Below are positions 34,708-43,805 of a stretch of 64,000 nt of DNA, in pieces (position 1 is the first letter of the stretch; each line of letters begins with the position of its first letter). This DNA comes from Tatumella terrea. Its GTDB lineage: Bacteria > Pseudomonadota > Gammaproteobacteria > Enterobacterales > Enterobacteriaceae. The stretch is taken from contig NZ_BAAAFX010000002.1 of NCBI RefSeq assembly GCF_039523755.1, positions 248,001-312,000 of the forward strand. Direction: 5' to 3'. Made by a program: the position numbers and the translations under genes. The notes under the pieces are model-generated. The model saw nothing but the letters and a program-made list of their open reading frames with translations, did not search any database and was not told where the DNA came from.

Positions 34708-35739
34708 TTATTTCGCCCGGCTGCCCCGTCCGTATACGCTGCGGTACACGCGGAATTTGCCGGTCTGCGCCAGTATCTCGTGATTACCGAAGGTCTCTTC
34801 CAGAATTTGCGGGTACGGGAGGAAGGCATTCGCCACAATACGCAGTTCACCGCCGGTATTCAGGTGTTTTGCTGCACCGCGGATCAATGCTGAGGCCGCG
34901 TCCAGGCTGGTCTGTAATCCGTCATGGAACGGCGGGTTAGAGATGATCATATCGAAACGGCCACTGACGTCTGAGAAAACGTTACTGGCGAACACTTCAC
35001 CTTCCACACCGTTTGACGCTAACGTCGCTTCACTGGCGGCCAGGGCGGCGGCATTCACATCGGTCAGCCACAGACGGACTTTCGGTGAATGTTTTGCCAG
35101 AGCCACCGAGAGCACGCCCGCACCGCATCCCATATCCAGCACTTTGCCTTTGGTATGTGGTGTCAGGGTGGAAAGTAGCAGCGCACTGCCGTTATCCAGG
35201 CCATCGCGGCTGAAGACGCCCGGGAGAGTATCAATGGTCAGGGTCTCTGTCTGGTATTGCTCCCGGAATTCAGCGATATCGAATGCCGGCTGAGTTTCCA
35301 GCTGGCCGTGATACAGACCACAGCGGCGGGCGCTGTCGATTTTCTCTAACCGGGCCCACGGGGCCAGCAGGGTTTCTGCGCTACGGACGCCGCTGCGGTT
35401 TTCGCCGATCACGAAGATATCGCAACCGACGGGCAGCAGGGACAGCAGATTCTGTAACTGAAAACGGGCTTCCGGCTTATTTTTTGGCCAGTAATACACC
35501 AGAGTGTCGCAGCCGTTGACCATAGCGGCATCGGCCGCCAGGCTGAAGCTGGCATCTTCACCCATCAGCTGGCTCAGTTTTTGCCAGTGGTGATATTGCT
35601 GGGTATGAACTTTGCGGGAAGCCGTCACCAGATGGGCGGGCAGGTCATCCTGCAGGTCCCCGGCAAATAAAACCTGACGGGTTTCGAATTCTTCACTGTG
35701 GCGCAGTATGACTTCACTGGCCGGTGTATATACGGACAT
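34708..35739 (-). CDS. rsmC: 16S rRNA m2G1207 methyltransferase RsmC
   Basis: SAM-dependent methyltransferase of 343 residues, the same length as E. coli RsmC, which methylates G1207 of 16S rRNA in the 30S subunit. The C-terminal catalytic domain has the SAM loop VLDMGCGAGVLSVALA and the catalytic NPPFHDG. The N-terminal half is the degenerate domain used for RNA binding. GGAG precedes the ATG. It is divergent from holD, as in E. coli. Confidence 0.96.
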   Translation of the reverse strand: MSVYTPASEVILRHSEEFETRQVLFAGDLQDDLPAHLVTASRKVHTQQYHHWQKLSQLMGEDASFSLAADAAMVNGCDTLVYYWPKNKPEARFQLQNLLSLLPVGCDIFVIGENRSGVRSAETLLAPWARLEKIDSARRCGLYHGQLETQPAFDIAEFREQYQTETLTIDTLPGVFSRDGLDNGSALLLSTLTPHTKGKVLDMGCGAGVLSVALAKHSPKVRLWLTDVNAAALAASEATLASNGVEGEVFASNVFSDVSGRFDMIISNPPFHDGLQTSLDAASALIRGAAKHLNTGGELRIVANAFLPYPQILEETFGNHEILAQTGKFRVYRSVYGRGSRAK

Positions 35740-35843
35740 GTTAGCTCCTTATTCTTAAGCCGGATGATTATAGTGGTTTGTTGGCGCATGTACGATGGGT
35801 TTGCTAGCATAGACACGCAATCTTCTTCAGGACGGATAAATGC

Positions 35844-36254
35844 ATGGCAGGCAGGCGCGACTGGTTATTACAGCAGATGGGTATTACGCAATATCGTTTA
35901 CATCGCCCACGGGTGCTCCGGGGGGAGGTGGCTGTTCGTCTGCGCGCGGAAACCCGGCTGGTGATTGTCACCTCAGAGACACTCTCTCTGACACCTGCAT
36001 TTATGCAGGACGTGTTGCGTACTCTGGACCTTAATGAACATCAGTTATTAATACTGACAGAGCGGCAACTTTCTATGCTGCCGGCGCCGGTGCCTTGTGC
36101 CCTGTGGCTTCTGGGGGTTCCGGCCGAAAAACAGTATGCCGGGGTGCAACTGACCACGCCGCCACTGGCAGAACTTATTGATAACAGCGAAGCGAAACGT
36201 AACCTGTGGCAACAGATAATAACTTATGACAGTCATTTCTTTTCTCGCGCCTGA
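35844..36254 (+). CDS. holD: DNA polymerase III psi subunit HolD
   Basis: Clamp-loader accessory subunit of 136 residues (E. coli 137) that links the tau/gamma complex to chi and single-strand binding protein. The N-terminus RRDWLLQQMGITQYRLHRP is the conserved chi-binding end, and NLWQQIITYDSHFF is the conserved C-terminus. It overlaps rimI by 29 bp, the arrangement found across enterobacteria. Confidence 0.93.
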   Translation: MAGRRDWLLQQMGITQYRLHRPRVLRGEVAVRLRAETRLVIVTSETLSLTPAFMQDVLRTLDLNEHQLLILTERQLSMLPAPVPCALWLLGVPAEKQYAGVQLTTPPLAELIDNSEAKRNLWQQIITYDSHFFSRA

Positions 36255-36672
36255 AGATCAGGCGCTGGCGCTGGCGCTGGCGATAGAGCAGCGCAGCCAC
36301 GCCTTTCCCTGGTCGGCTGAAACCTTTGCCGGCAATCACGGTGAGCGTTACCTCAATCTGCGGGTGGACGCCGACGGAAAAATGGCAGGATTTGCCATTA
36401 CTCAGATAGTCCTCGACGAAGCTTCGCTATTTAATATTGCGGTCGACCCGCAATTCCAGCGTCGGGGGTTCGGAAAACAACTGCTCGAACATCTGGTGGC
36501 CTTGCTGACAGAGCGCGGTGTACTGACCCTGTGGCTGGAAGTTCGTGAGTCCAATGCCGCCGCGATTGCGCTCTATGAACAGATGGGATTTAACCAGGTC
36601 TCCCGCCGGGCGCGTTACTATCCGACGGCGACCGGTCGTGAAGATGCTCTTCTCATGGCGCTGGTCTTGTAA
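36226..36672 (+). CDS. rimI: Ribosomal protein S18 alanine N-acetyltransferase RimI
   Basis: GNAT enzyme of 148 residues, the usual length, that acetylates the N-terminal alanine of ribosomal protein S18. The acetyl-CoA motif is QFQRRGFGKQLLEHL near residue 80, and NAAAIALYEQMGFNQVSRRARYY is the conserved RimI C-terminus (quoted here as positions about 108-130). It is translationally coupled to holD and followed by yjjG after 26 bp. Confidence 0.95.
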   Translation: MTVISFLAPEDQALALALAIEQRSHAFPWSAETFAGNHGERYLNLRVDADGKMAGFAITQIVLDEASLFNIAVDPQFQRRGFGKQLLEHLVALLTERGVLTLWLEVRESNAAAIALYEQMGFNQVSRRARYYPTATGREDALLMALVL

Positions 36673-36698
36673 TCAGCACCCAATTTCGCGGAGATTTC

Positions 36699-37385
36699 AT
36701 GCTTAATACTCTGGATTGCATCATTTTCGATGCCGATGAAACACTGTTTGCTTTTGATGCCTTTCAGGGGTTACAGAAGATGTTTCAGGCTTATGATGTT
36801 GTTTTTTCTGCAGATGACTATCAGGCTTATCAGGCGGTCAATAAACCCCTCTGGGTCGATTATCAGGACGGAAAAATCACTGCGGCTCAGTTGCAGACCC
36901 GCCGTTTTATTCCCTGGGCCACCCGTCTGAATGTGTCTGCGGAAACGCTGAACCATAACTTCCTGCTGGCGATGGCGGAGATCTGTCAGCCACTGGAGGG
37001 GGCAGCGGCATTACTCGACAGCGTAAAAGGCAAGGTCCGGCTGGCTATCATCACCAACGGGTTCACGGCATTACAGCAGGCCCGTCTGCAGCGTACCGGA
37101 TTCGGTGAGTATTTTGATGCGCTGGTCATTTCTGAGCAGGTCGGCGTAGCAAAACCGGATCCTGTGATTTTCGAACATACCCTGAAACTGTTAGGTAATC
37201 CGGCCCCGGAGCGGGTACTGATGGTCGGGGATACTCCGGAATCGGATATTCTGGGGGGCATCAAGGCCGGAATGAAAACCTGCTGGTTAGATCATGGCGT
37301 CCGGACTCTGCCGGACACGATCCACCCGACCTGGCAGGTACAGAACCTGGCCGGGTTGCAGCAGTTATTAACCGGCCGCGGCTGA
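36699..37385 (+). CDS. yjjG: Pyrimidine 5'-nucleotidase YjjG
   Basis: HAD-superfamily phosphatase of 228 residues acting on dUMP, dTMP and UMP and on non-canonical pyrimidine nucleotides. The nucleophile motif is IIFDADETLF, motif II is AIITNGFT, the lysine is in VGVAKPDP, and the last acidic motif is VLMVGDTPESDILGG. It ends the rsmC-holD-rimI-yjjG synteny block. In E. coli prfC follows, but here an unrelated operon is inserted. Confidence 0.95.
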   Translation: MLNTLDCIIFDADETLFAFDAFQGLQKMFQAYDVVFSADDYQAYQAVNKPLWVDYQDGKITAAQLQTRRFIPWATRLNVSAETLNHNFLLAMAEICQPLEGAAALLDSVKGKVRLAIITNGFTALQQARLQRTGFGEYFDALVISEQVGVAKPDPVIFEHTLKLLGNPAPERVLMVGDTPESDILGGIKAGMKTCWLDHGVRTLPDTIHPTWQVQNLAGLQQLLTGRG

Positions 37386-37402
37386 GAACCGATGGCGGAC
37401 GG

Positions 37403-38278
37403 TTACGACAGGCTGGCGTCCGCGTCGGAAAGCAGATGGCGATAAAAGGTCTGCGCCAGTGCTGACTGTTCGTTGGCCGGGGCCGCCAGGTAGATGTCGC
37501 AGGGTGGCAGGTCATCCAGCGGAAAGTGATAAAGCCCGTCCAGCGCGGGGTTACCGGCAATAAACGTCTGTGGCATGACGGTAAACCCCAGCCCCTGGCG
37601 CACGGCATTCAGTATCAGGTCATAGGACTCAATATCCGACTGCCGTGAATAGCTCAGTTCCTGCTGGCTTAGCCACTGACGAGCCAGCAGATAGTAGAAA
37701 CAGCTTTCACCGAAGCTGAATAAGGTCAGCCCTGCGGCCTGAGCCTTAAACTGCTGCTGATCCGCCAGATGGGTGACCAGTGACAGGCTTTCCGGCGCGA
37801 AAAAATGGGTTTTCAGCGCCGGATGCTGAACCGGACCATCGACCAGAATCATATCCAGATCCCCGCGAAGTAATCTCTCCATCAGCGGTAATGACGAATC
37901 ACAGCAAATATTAATCTGTACCTGAGGGTTCTGCTGCATAAAACGGATAACCGGTGCCTGTAAGCGGCCTTTCAGTGCCACGTCCAGCACCCCGAGCCGG
38001 AGTGTTCCCTGCAACAAGGCGTGGCGGAAAAAGGTCCGGCACTGCCGGCTCTGCTCCAGCAACTGCTGTGCCTGCGGATAAAAAGCCCGACCTTCCGGCG
38101 TCAGTGTCAGACGCTGTTTGTCACGGTTAACCAGGGGCACTTCCAGGCTGGCTTCCAGTTCTTTAATGCGGGTACTGACATTGGACGGAACACAGCACAT
38201 CCGATCTGCCGCGGCCGCGATACTGCCTTCTTCCACCAGTGCGCAGAAAAAACTTAACTGATGCAGTTTTAATAGCAT
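37403..38278 (-). CDS. LysR family transcriptional regulator
   Basis: Regulator of 291 residues with the helix-turn-helix in LSFFCALVEEGSIAAAADRM and PSNVSTRIKELEA, followed by an effector-binding domain. The ATG at 38278 has GGAG five bases upstream; the longer frame from 38371 is not used. It is the last gene of a four-gene minus-strand run (glyoxalase, aldehyde dehydrogenase, AEC carrier, LysR) with short gaps, so it may autoregulate the whole operon. Confidence 0.88.
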   Translation of the reverse strand: MLLKLHQLSFFCALVEEGSIAAAADRMCCVPSNVSTRIKELEASLEVPLVNRDKQRLTLTPEGRAFYPQAQQLLEQSRQCRTFFRHALLQGTLRLGVLDVALKGRLQAPVIRFMQQNPQVQINICCDSSLPLMERLLRGDLDMILVDGPVQHPALKTHFFAPESLSLVTHLADQQQFKAQAAGLTLFSFGESCFYYLLARQWLSQQELSYSRQSDIESYDLILNAVRQGLGFTVMPQTFIAGNPALDGLYHFPLDDLPPCDIYLAAPANEQSALAQTFYRHLLSDADASLS

Positions 38279-38303
38279 GCTGACTCCGTCATACACATAA
38301 TCG

Positions 38304-39197
38304 CTATAAAACGCTGTGCCAGGCGGCCAGCGTGATGAATGAAAACAGGATACCGTAACTTTGCAGGGCATTGGCCAGTTCCGGTCTGAGCCCTGCCCGT
38401 TGTGCCATCATGGCGGCCGCAATCATCGGCGCCATGCCGGCCTGTAACAGTGACACACTGACAACCTGATGGCTGAGTGAGGAAAACCCGGTGGATAACA
38501 ACCAGACCAGGGCCGGAGCGGCAATCAGTTTCCAGCAGGTCCCGGTGATCAGTGGGCCGAGCAACAGACGCGGAGGACGAAGCCGGATTTGTAAACCGGT
38601 GCTGAACAGCGCCAGTGGCGTCATCGTGGCCCCGATGGTGGCCAGCGGGGTCTGAAGTATTTCCGGCAGTCCGCCAAAAGGTTTGAGCGCGAGGCTGACG
38701 ATAAGCGCGATAAACGGCGGGAAGGTCACAATTCGTGTGGCTACACTGCGCAGGCTGACTCCGCTTCCTGAGCAGAACGCCATCGTCACCACACCTGCCG
38801 TGGACAGAATAATAAAACTGCCTAACTGGTCGGCGATAACCGCTATTTTCAGCCCGTCAGCCCCGTAGTAGCCGGAGATCACCGGGAAACCCATAAAGGA
38901 GGTATTGCCGATACCGGCCACTAAGACCAGTACGCCACACACTTCCCGTGACCAGCCCGCGAAACGCCATGCCAGCAGGGCAACCGCCACAGCCCCCAGA
39001 AAGACCACCCACATACTCAGTACCGGAAACAGACCGGAGGTATCAATGCAGGTGTGCGGAATCAATGTCAGAATAACGCAGGGCAGTGCAATGGTGATAA
39101 GCCACCAGTTTACTGAAGGCACCAGTTGCTGAGGATAGCGTCCCGTACAGCGGACACCTGCGCCAATCAGCAGACAGAGGACCAGTAACATATTCAT
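38304..39197 (-). CDS. AEC family (auxin efflux carrier-type) transporter
   Basis: Inner-membrane carrier of about 297 residues with ten hydrophobic segments. The GIGNTSFMGFPVISGYYG region and the SLLQAGMAPMIAAAMMA segment near the C-terminus are AEC family marks. The ATG at 39197 has AGGA upstream and is preferred over 39212. Known bacterial members carry malate, malonate and other carboxylates. It lies 25 bp before the LysR gene and 73 bp after the aldehyde dehydrogenase; export of a lactate-like product is conceivable. Confidence 0.87.
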   Translation of the reverse strand: MNMLLVLCLLIGAGVRCTGRYPQQLVPSVNWWLITIALPCVILTLIPHTCIDTSGLFPVLSMWVVFLGAVAVALLAWRFAGWSREVCGVLVLVAGIGNTSFMGFPVISGYYGADGLKIAVIADQLGSFIILSTAGVVTMAFCSGSGVSLRSVATRIVTFPPFIALIVSLALKPFGGLPEILQTPLATIGATMTPLALFSTGLQIRLRPPRLLLGPLITGTCWKLIAAPALVWLLSTGFSSLSHQVVSVSLLQAGMAPMIAAAMMAQRAGLRPELANALQSYGILFSFITLAAWHSVL

Positions 39198-39270
39198 GGG
39201 CGTTCCTGTCATGATATTGCACGGTCGCGGGCGTTACCGCCAGGCGGGGAGAGGCACTCCCCGCGTGCGA

Positions 39271-40734
39271 TTAGTGATAGTCGATATAGACGGTTTTACG
39301 TTTTACGTATAACTGATAGCCGTGTTCGCCATCGTCGCCCCCCAGACCGGAGAGTTTCCAGCCCGCATGGAAGCCGTTGATCTCCTCAGGCCCGTGACGG
39401 TTGATATACACTTCACCGTACTCCAGGGCGTCAGACAGGGTCAGTGCAACCGACAGATCCCGGGTATAGAGATAAGAGCTGAGCCCGTATTCAGAGTCAT
39501 TGGCCTTTTCAATCACTTCCTCAGGCGTATCAAAGACGACCACCGGCAATATCGGACCAAAGACTTCTTCCCGCAGGATGCGCGCATTATCCGGCAGATC
39601 GGTGACGATGGCGGGAGCCACCCAGTTCCCTCCCTGCAGTTCAGGGTCGCGGGGTAATTCCGCCTGCCATATCACTTTGCCGCCTTCCTGCAGCGTTTCC
39701 TTCATCAGCGCTTCCACATGTTCTTTTTCCGGAACAGAGACTTTAGGGCCAACCGTTGTCGATTCTGCCATCGGATCACCCACCAACACGCCGGCGGCCG
39801 CTTTCAGCAGTGCCTGAATAAAAGCGTCATAAACCCCGCGCTGCACATAAGTTCGTTCGTTACAGATACAGACCTGACCGCAGTTTGACATCCGCGCATT
39901 CAGGGCATCGGTAGCGGCCCGCTCAATATCGGCATCGTTCATTACAATGAAGGGGGCTTTTCCTCCCAGTTCCAGTGATACCGGGATCACTTTCTCCGCG
40001 GCATTTTTCATTATCTGTTTACCGGCGCCGGTAGACCCGGTCATGGTAATCAGTGCAATGTCCGGATGTTTTACCAGCGCATCGCCAACGACGCGTCCGG
40101 TACCGCAGACCACATTGATGACACCCGCCGGGATCCCCGCCTTCTGACTCAGCGTGGCCAGGGCCAGGGCACTGAGGGGAGTCACCTCACTGGGTTTAAC
40201 CACAATCGTGTTCCCGGCCACGATGGCAGGAGCGGTTTTACGGATAAACAGGGCGAGCGGGAAATTCCAGGGCGTAATCGCCCCGACCACTCCCAGAGGG
40301 ACTTCACGGGTCACGGAGTGTTGTCCCGGGGCGCTGGCGGCAAGGACTTCACCCTGATTTCGCCAGGCAAAGCTTGCCGAGTAACGCAACATGGTGAGTG
40401 CCATCTCCACTTCACCGCGGGCTTCACTCAATGGTTTACCTTGTTCGGTCACCAGCAGATGAGCCAGTGCTTCAGCATGTTCTTTAACCTGCTCAATCCA
40501 TGCCCCGAGGAAGGCTGCGCGCTCCGGCTGGGGTTTTTTAGCCCAATGCTTCCGGGCTGTCGCTGCCTGCCTGACGGCCTGGTCGACGGTTGTTTTATCC
40601 CCGGTGGCGACCCGCGTAATGACTTTACCGGTCGACGGGTTAAGGACCTCATCGCTTTCAGACGCGGAAACCCACTGACCATTGATAAAATGCGAGGGCT
40701 GTTCAGGGAGCAGATGCTTAAACAGGTGAGTCAT
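39271..40734 (-). CDS. Aldehyde dehydrogenase (AldA-like)
   Basis: NAD-dependent aldehyde dehydrogenase of 487 residues resembling lactaldehyde/glycolaldehyde dehydrogenase. It shows TPWNFPLALF, the base glutamate in SLELGGKAPF, the catalytic cysteine in NCGQVCICNERTYV, and the AldA-like end GFHAGWKLSGLGGDDGEHG. The ATG at 40734 follows AAGGAG by five bases; a GTG two codons earlier is possible. It lies 34 bp after the glyoxalase gene. Together they suggest detoxification of methylglyoxal, glyoxal or lactaldehyde. Confidence 0.88.
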   Translation of the reverse strand: MTHLFKHLLPEQPSHFINGQWVSASESDEVLNPSTGKVITRVATGDKTTVDQAVRQAATARKHWAKKPQPERAAFLGAWIEQVKEHAEALAHLLVTEQGKPLSEARGEVEMALTMLRYSASFAWRNQGEVLAASAPGQHSVTREVPLGVVGAITPWNFPLALFIRKTAPAIVAGNTIVVKPSEVTPLSALALATLSQKAGIPAGVINVVCGTGRVVGDALVKHPDIALITMTGSTGAGKQIMKNAAEKVIPVSLELGGKAPFIVMNDADIERAATDALNARMSNCGQVCICNERTYVQRGVYDAFIQALLKAAAGVLVGDPMAESTTVGPKVSVPEKEHVEALMKETLQEGGKVIWQAELPRDPELQGGNWVAPAIVTDLPDNARILREEVFGPILPVVVFDTPEEVIEKANDSEYGLSSYLYTRDLSVALTLSDALEYGEVYINRHGPEEINGFHAGWKLSGLGGDDGEHGYQLYVKRKTVYIDYH

Positions 40735-40774
40735 AGACACTCCTTAGCTTAGGGACAGAGATAAAAAGAAGACG

Positions 40775-41302
40775 TTAGTCTGCAAGCGGGGTGGGTTGCA
40801 GGATCTCAATCCAGTAGCCGTCAGGGTCTTTGATAAACGCGACGTATTTCATCCGGCCTTCAGATAATTTTTTGCGAAAAGGCACGGATAACTGCTCAAA
40901 GCGTTCACAGGCCTTGCGGACATCCGGCACGGTGACGCAGAGATGGCCAAACCCCTGCGGGTCACTGTTACCGTCGTGATAGCTGAATCCGGCGTCTTTT
41001 TCGGTACCGTGGTTCCAGGTCAGCTCAAGTACGCCTGGCTGGCTTAATACCCACTCTTTGAGAACCTCGTCATCCTGGGGAATTTCTGCAATGGGTCGGC
41101 GGACCAGGTAAACAATGGTAAATGCCGCCTCTTCAAAGCGTTCCTCATAGACCGGAACAAACCCGAGAACACGACTGTAAAAATCAATAGCGACCGGGAG
41201 GTCTTTCACGCGGATCATCGTATGATTGAATACATAGCCGGCGGCCAGCAGGTTATCGCCCGCATTGATCCGGTATTTATCAATTAAGTCAGATAATGGC
41301 AT
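40775..41302 (-). CDS. Lactoylglutathione lyase (glyoxalase I), long zinc-type form
   Basis: Cytoplasmic VOC-fold metalloenzyme of 175 residues that isomerises the methylglyoxal-glutathione hemithioacetal to S-lactoylglutathione. Metal ligands are placed in FNHTMIRVKD, VLELTWN, FGHLCVTVPD and YWIEILQP. The length and the VYLVRRP-to-ELTWNHGTE insertion match the eukaryote/Pseudomonas type rather than the 135-residue E. coli GloA. GAGGGA precedes the ATG at 41302. First gene of its operon. Confidence 0.9.
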   Translation of the reverse strand: MPLSDLIDKYRINAGDNLLAAGYVFNHTMIRVKDLPVAIDFYSRVLGFVPVYEERFEEAAFTIVYLVRRPIAEIPQDDEVLKEWVLSQPGVLELTWNHGTEKDAGFSYHDGNSDPQGFGHLCVTVPDVRKACERFEQLSVPFRKKLSEGRMKYVAFIKDPDGYWIEILQPTPLAD

Positions 41303-41610
41303 GGTCAATTCCCTCATCGTTGATGAATAACAGGGTGTTTATCAGTACCGACGCAGGAGTATTCCGGCTCTGCGCGGTCACCCCGGCGAGGGAGAGAAGG
41401 CACGGCGAACACCGTTTTGCGGTTCCCGCAAAGCGATGCGTTTCCTTCCTTCCCCGTGGCTGATGAGATAAGCCTGGCAGATAACCGGAGTGCACGGTAT
41501 TAACTTTTTTAGCAAAAAGTTATTCACTTTTAGTGAAGTAAGGTGAAGCAGGCCGTTTAGCAGGGGACTGCAGACGGATAGCAAGCGCCGGGCGAGGGTG
41601 CCGGAGATAA
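41303..41610. promoter_or_regulatory. Upstream region of the glyoxalase operon
   Basis: No gene is supported. This 308-bp stretch must hold the promoter of the minus-strand glyoxalase operon. An AT-rich segment around 41500-41540 is the likeliest site. It borders the 95-bp repeats. Confidence 0.4.
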
Positions 41611-41895
41611 GTGCAGGCAGCGGCGGTGAGAGAAACAGACTCAGCCGGCTAAGGGCCGTCCGGGGAGGTCAGAGTAAGAGAAGACTGAAGACTGGGATGG
41701 GGTATGTGCAGGCAGCGGCGGTGAGAGAAACAGACTCAGCCGGCTAAGGGCCGTCCGCGAAGGTCAGAGTAAGACAAGGCTGAAGACTGTGGTGGGGTAT
41801 GTGCAGGCAGCGGCGGTGAGAGAAACAGACTCAGTCGGCTAAGGGCCGTCCGCGAAGGTCAGAGTAAGACAAGGCTGAAGACTGTGGTGGGGCTG
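41611..41895. repeat. Three tandem 95-bp repeats
   Basis: GTGCAGGCAGCGGCGG begins at 41611, 41706 and 41801, an exact 95-bp period. Copies 2 and 3 are almost identical. Copy 1 differs at a few bases, and a degenerate start of a fourth unit follows (GGCTCAGGCAGCG). Ninety-five is not a multiple of three and no open frame is shared, so it is non-coding. It fills the gap between ytjB and the glyoxalase operon. Confidence 0.92.
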
Positions 41896-41962
41896 GCTCA
41901 GGCAGCGCAGGGCAGACAAGTGACCGCCGCCGGAATCGTCCGGCGGCGGTCGGGGCGGCCGG

Positions 41963-42694
41963 TCAGCGACCGGCAGGGCGTTTTTTACGTGGCCGGTATC
42001 GCTGCGGCGTGGCCGGTTTTTTTGCTGCCGGACGCGCAGGTGCTGCGGGTTTCTCTGCATCCTCTTCCGGATCCTCCTGCGGGACGGGCTGGCTGGCCGT
42101 GAGCAGAAAGGGGGATTGCTGCCAGTGGGTCCGCCGGTTCCTGAGCAGTGTCTGGCTCAGCACCAGACCGATCGCCAGCGCCAGCAACAGCATCAGTCGC
42201 AGGATATTGGTGGTGTTATCCACCTGCCGGGATTCGGTCGCCAGCACGTGTGTGTCCAGAGTGATGCGCAGAAAACCCAGTGGCCCGTTTTTTCCGATGA
42301 CGGGCTGGACCAGCTGGTGGCTGAAATAACTGCCGGCCCGCTGGCCATCGAGTGCCAGCCGGTCACGCACGGTAATATTCTCCCCGCTTTCTGCGATGAC
42401 GGCCCCGGTCGTGTCATAGAGTGAGGCATCCAGAATACGGCTTCGGGTGGTCAGCTGTTTTAAAATGGCATCGATACGCGCCTGGTGTTCATTGCTGTCA
42501 TCCATTAGCGGTTCGAGACTAAAAGCGACCTGCCGGGCAAGGGTCTGAGCCAGTTCCTCCGCCTGGGTTGACTGAACTTTCTGGTGATTCTGACTAAACC
42601 AGGAGGCTCCCTGCATCAGTAATACCAGTAATGCCAGACAGACCAGCGTAATGACAGTCCGGTGCAGTTTGATCTTCATTTTTTGCTGTGCCAT
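41963..42694 (-). CDS. ytjB: YtjB/Smp family membrane protein
   Basis: Inner-membrane protein of 243 residues, longer than E. coli YtjB (214). One membrane segment (TVITLVCLALLVLLMQGASW) precedes a periplasmic domain, and a second (LRLMLLLALAIGLVLSQ) lies near residue 172. The cytoplasmic C-terminus is a proline-, alanine- and lysine-rich tail. It is divergent from serB, as in E. coli. Function unknown; the old name Smp reflects location next to serB. The basic tail (about residues 205-243) accounts for the extra length. Confidence 0.88.
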   Translation of the reverse strand: MAQQKMKIKLHRTVITLVCLALLVLLMQGASWFSQNHQKVQSTQAEELAQTLARQVAFSLEPLMDDSNEHQARIDAILKQLTTRSRILDASLYDTTGAVIAESGENITVRDRLALDGQRAGSYFSHQLVQPVIGKNGPLGFLRITLDTHVLATESRQVDNTTNILRLMLLLALAIGLVLSQTLLRNRRTHWQQSPFLLTASQPVPQEDPEEDAEKPAAPARPAAKKPATPQRYRPRKKRPAGR

Positions 42695-42813
42695 GGGCGG
42701 CGGATCTCATTCCTGAGGTGAATATTCGAGATGACTTATGGTTTATGTTGCCAGAATAGCTGCACTCGGGGTAGCCTCTTGCGTGGTTTTGTTGTCCCCC
42801 TACAGGAGTTCTG

Positions 42814-43791
42814 ATGCCGAACCGTCTTACCTGGTGCGATCTGCCTGCGGATGTTGCGCAATGGCCGGGTCTGCCTTTATCTCTGAGTGGTGATGAAGTG
42901 ATGCCACTGGATTATCGTGCCGGGAGTACCGGCTGGTTACTTTACGGACAGGGGCTGGATAAACAGCGACTGACCGATTATCAGCACCGTTTAGGGGCTG
43001 CGATGGTTATCGTCAGTGGCTGGTCTGTTGACGATGTTCAGGTCATCCGGCTTGCCGGTTCGCTGACACCAAGAGCCAGTAAACTGGCCCATGACAGCGG
43101 ACTGGATGTCGTTCCTTTAGGTAACCTCCCGCATCTGAAAACCCCCGGGTTACTGGTAATGGATATGGATTCCACCGCGATAGAGATCGAATGTATCGAT
43201 GAAATCGCCAGACTGGCAGGGTGTGGCGAACAGGTCGCGGAAGTCACAGAACGCGCGATGCGCGGAGAACTGGATTTTGAAGAAAGCCTGCGCCAGCGGG
43301 TGGCCGCCCTGAAAGATGCCGATGCCGGTATCCTCAGACAGGTGCGTGATGAGTTGCCGCTGATGCCGGGATTACGTTATCTGGTGCGTGAATTGCAGAA
43401 GTATGACTGGAAGGTGGCGATAGCGTCCGGCGGTTTTACCTTCTTTGCCGATTACCTGCGCGATGAACTGGACCTGGTGGCTGTTGCTGCCAACGAACTG
43501 GAAATCTTTGACGGGCGTCTGACAGGTAAGGTCATTGGTCAGGTCGTGGATGCGAAATATAAAGCCGTGACGCTGGAAAAACTGGCCGCACGTTTTGAGA
43601 TCCCGCCACAGCAGACGGTGGCGATCGGTGACGGTGCAAACGACCTGGTGATGATGAAAGCCGCCGGGTTAGGCATTGCGTACCATGCCAAGCCGAAGGT
43701 GAATGAAAAGGCGCGGGTCAGCATCCGTAATGCATCCCTGCTCGGGGTGCTGTGTATTCTGAGTGGTAGTTTGATCCACGAACAGCGATAA
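42814..43791 (+). CDS. serB: Phosphoserine phosphatase SerB
   Basis: HAD phosphatase of 325 residues (E. coli 322) catalysing the last step of serine synthesis. The nucleophile motif is VMDMDSTAIEIECIDEIA, motif II is AIASGGFTFF, and the acidic motif is AIGDGANDLVMM. The N-terminal third is the regulatory ACT-like domain. CAGGAG precedes the ATG. It lies 14 bp before radA, the standard serB-radA pair. Confidence 0.97.
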   Translation: MPNRLTWCDLPADVAQWPGLPLSLSGDEVMPLDYRAGSTGWLLYGQGLDKQRLTDYQHRLGAAMVIVSGWSVDDVQVIRLAGSLTPRASKLAHDSGLDVVPLGNLPHLKTPGLLVMDMDSTAIEIECIDEIARLAGCGEQVAEVTERAMRGELDFEESLRQRVAALKDADAGILRQVRDELPLMPGLRYLVRELQKYDWKVAIASGGFTFFADYLRDELDLVAVAANELEIFDGRLTGKVIGQVVDAKYKAVTLEKLAARFEIPPQQTVAIGDGANDLVMMKAAGLGIAYHAKPKVNEKARVSIRNASLLGVLCILSGSLIHEQR

Positions 43792-43805
43792 GCTGAGGAG
43801 TAGTT

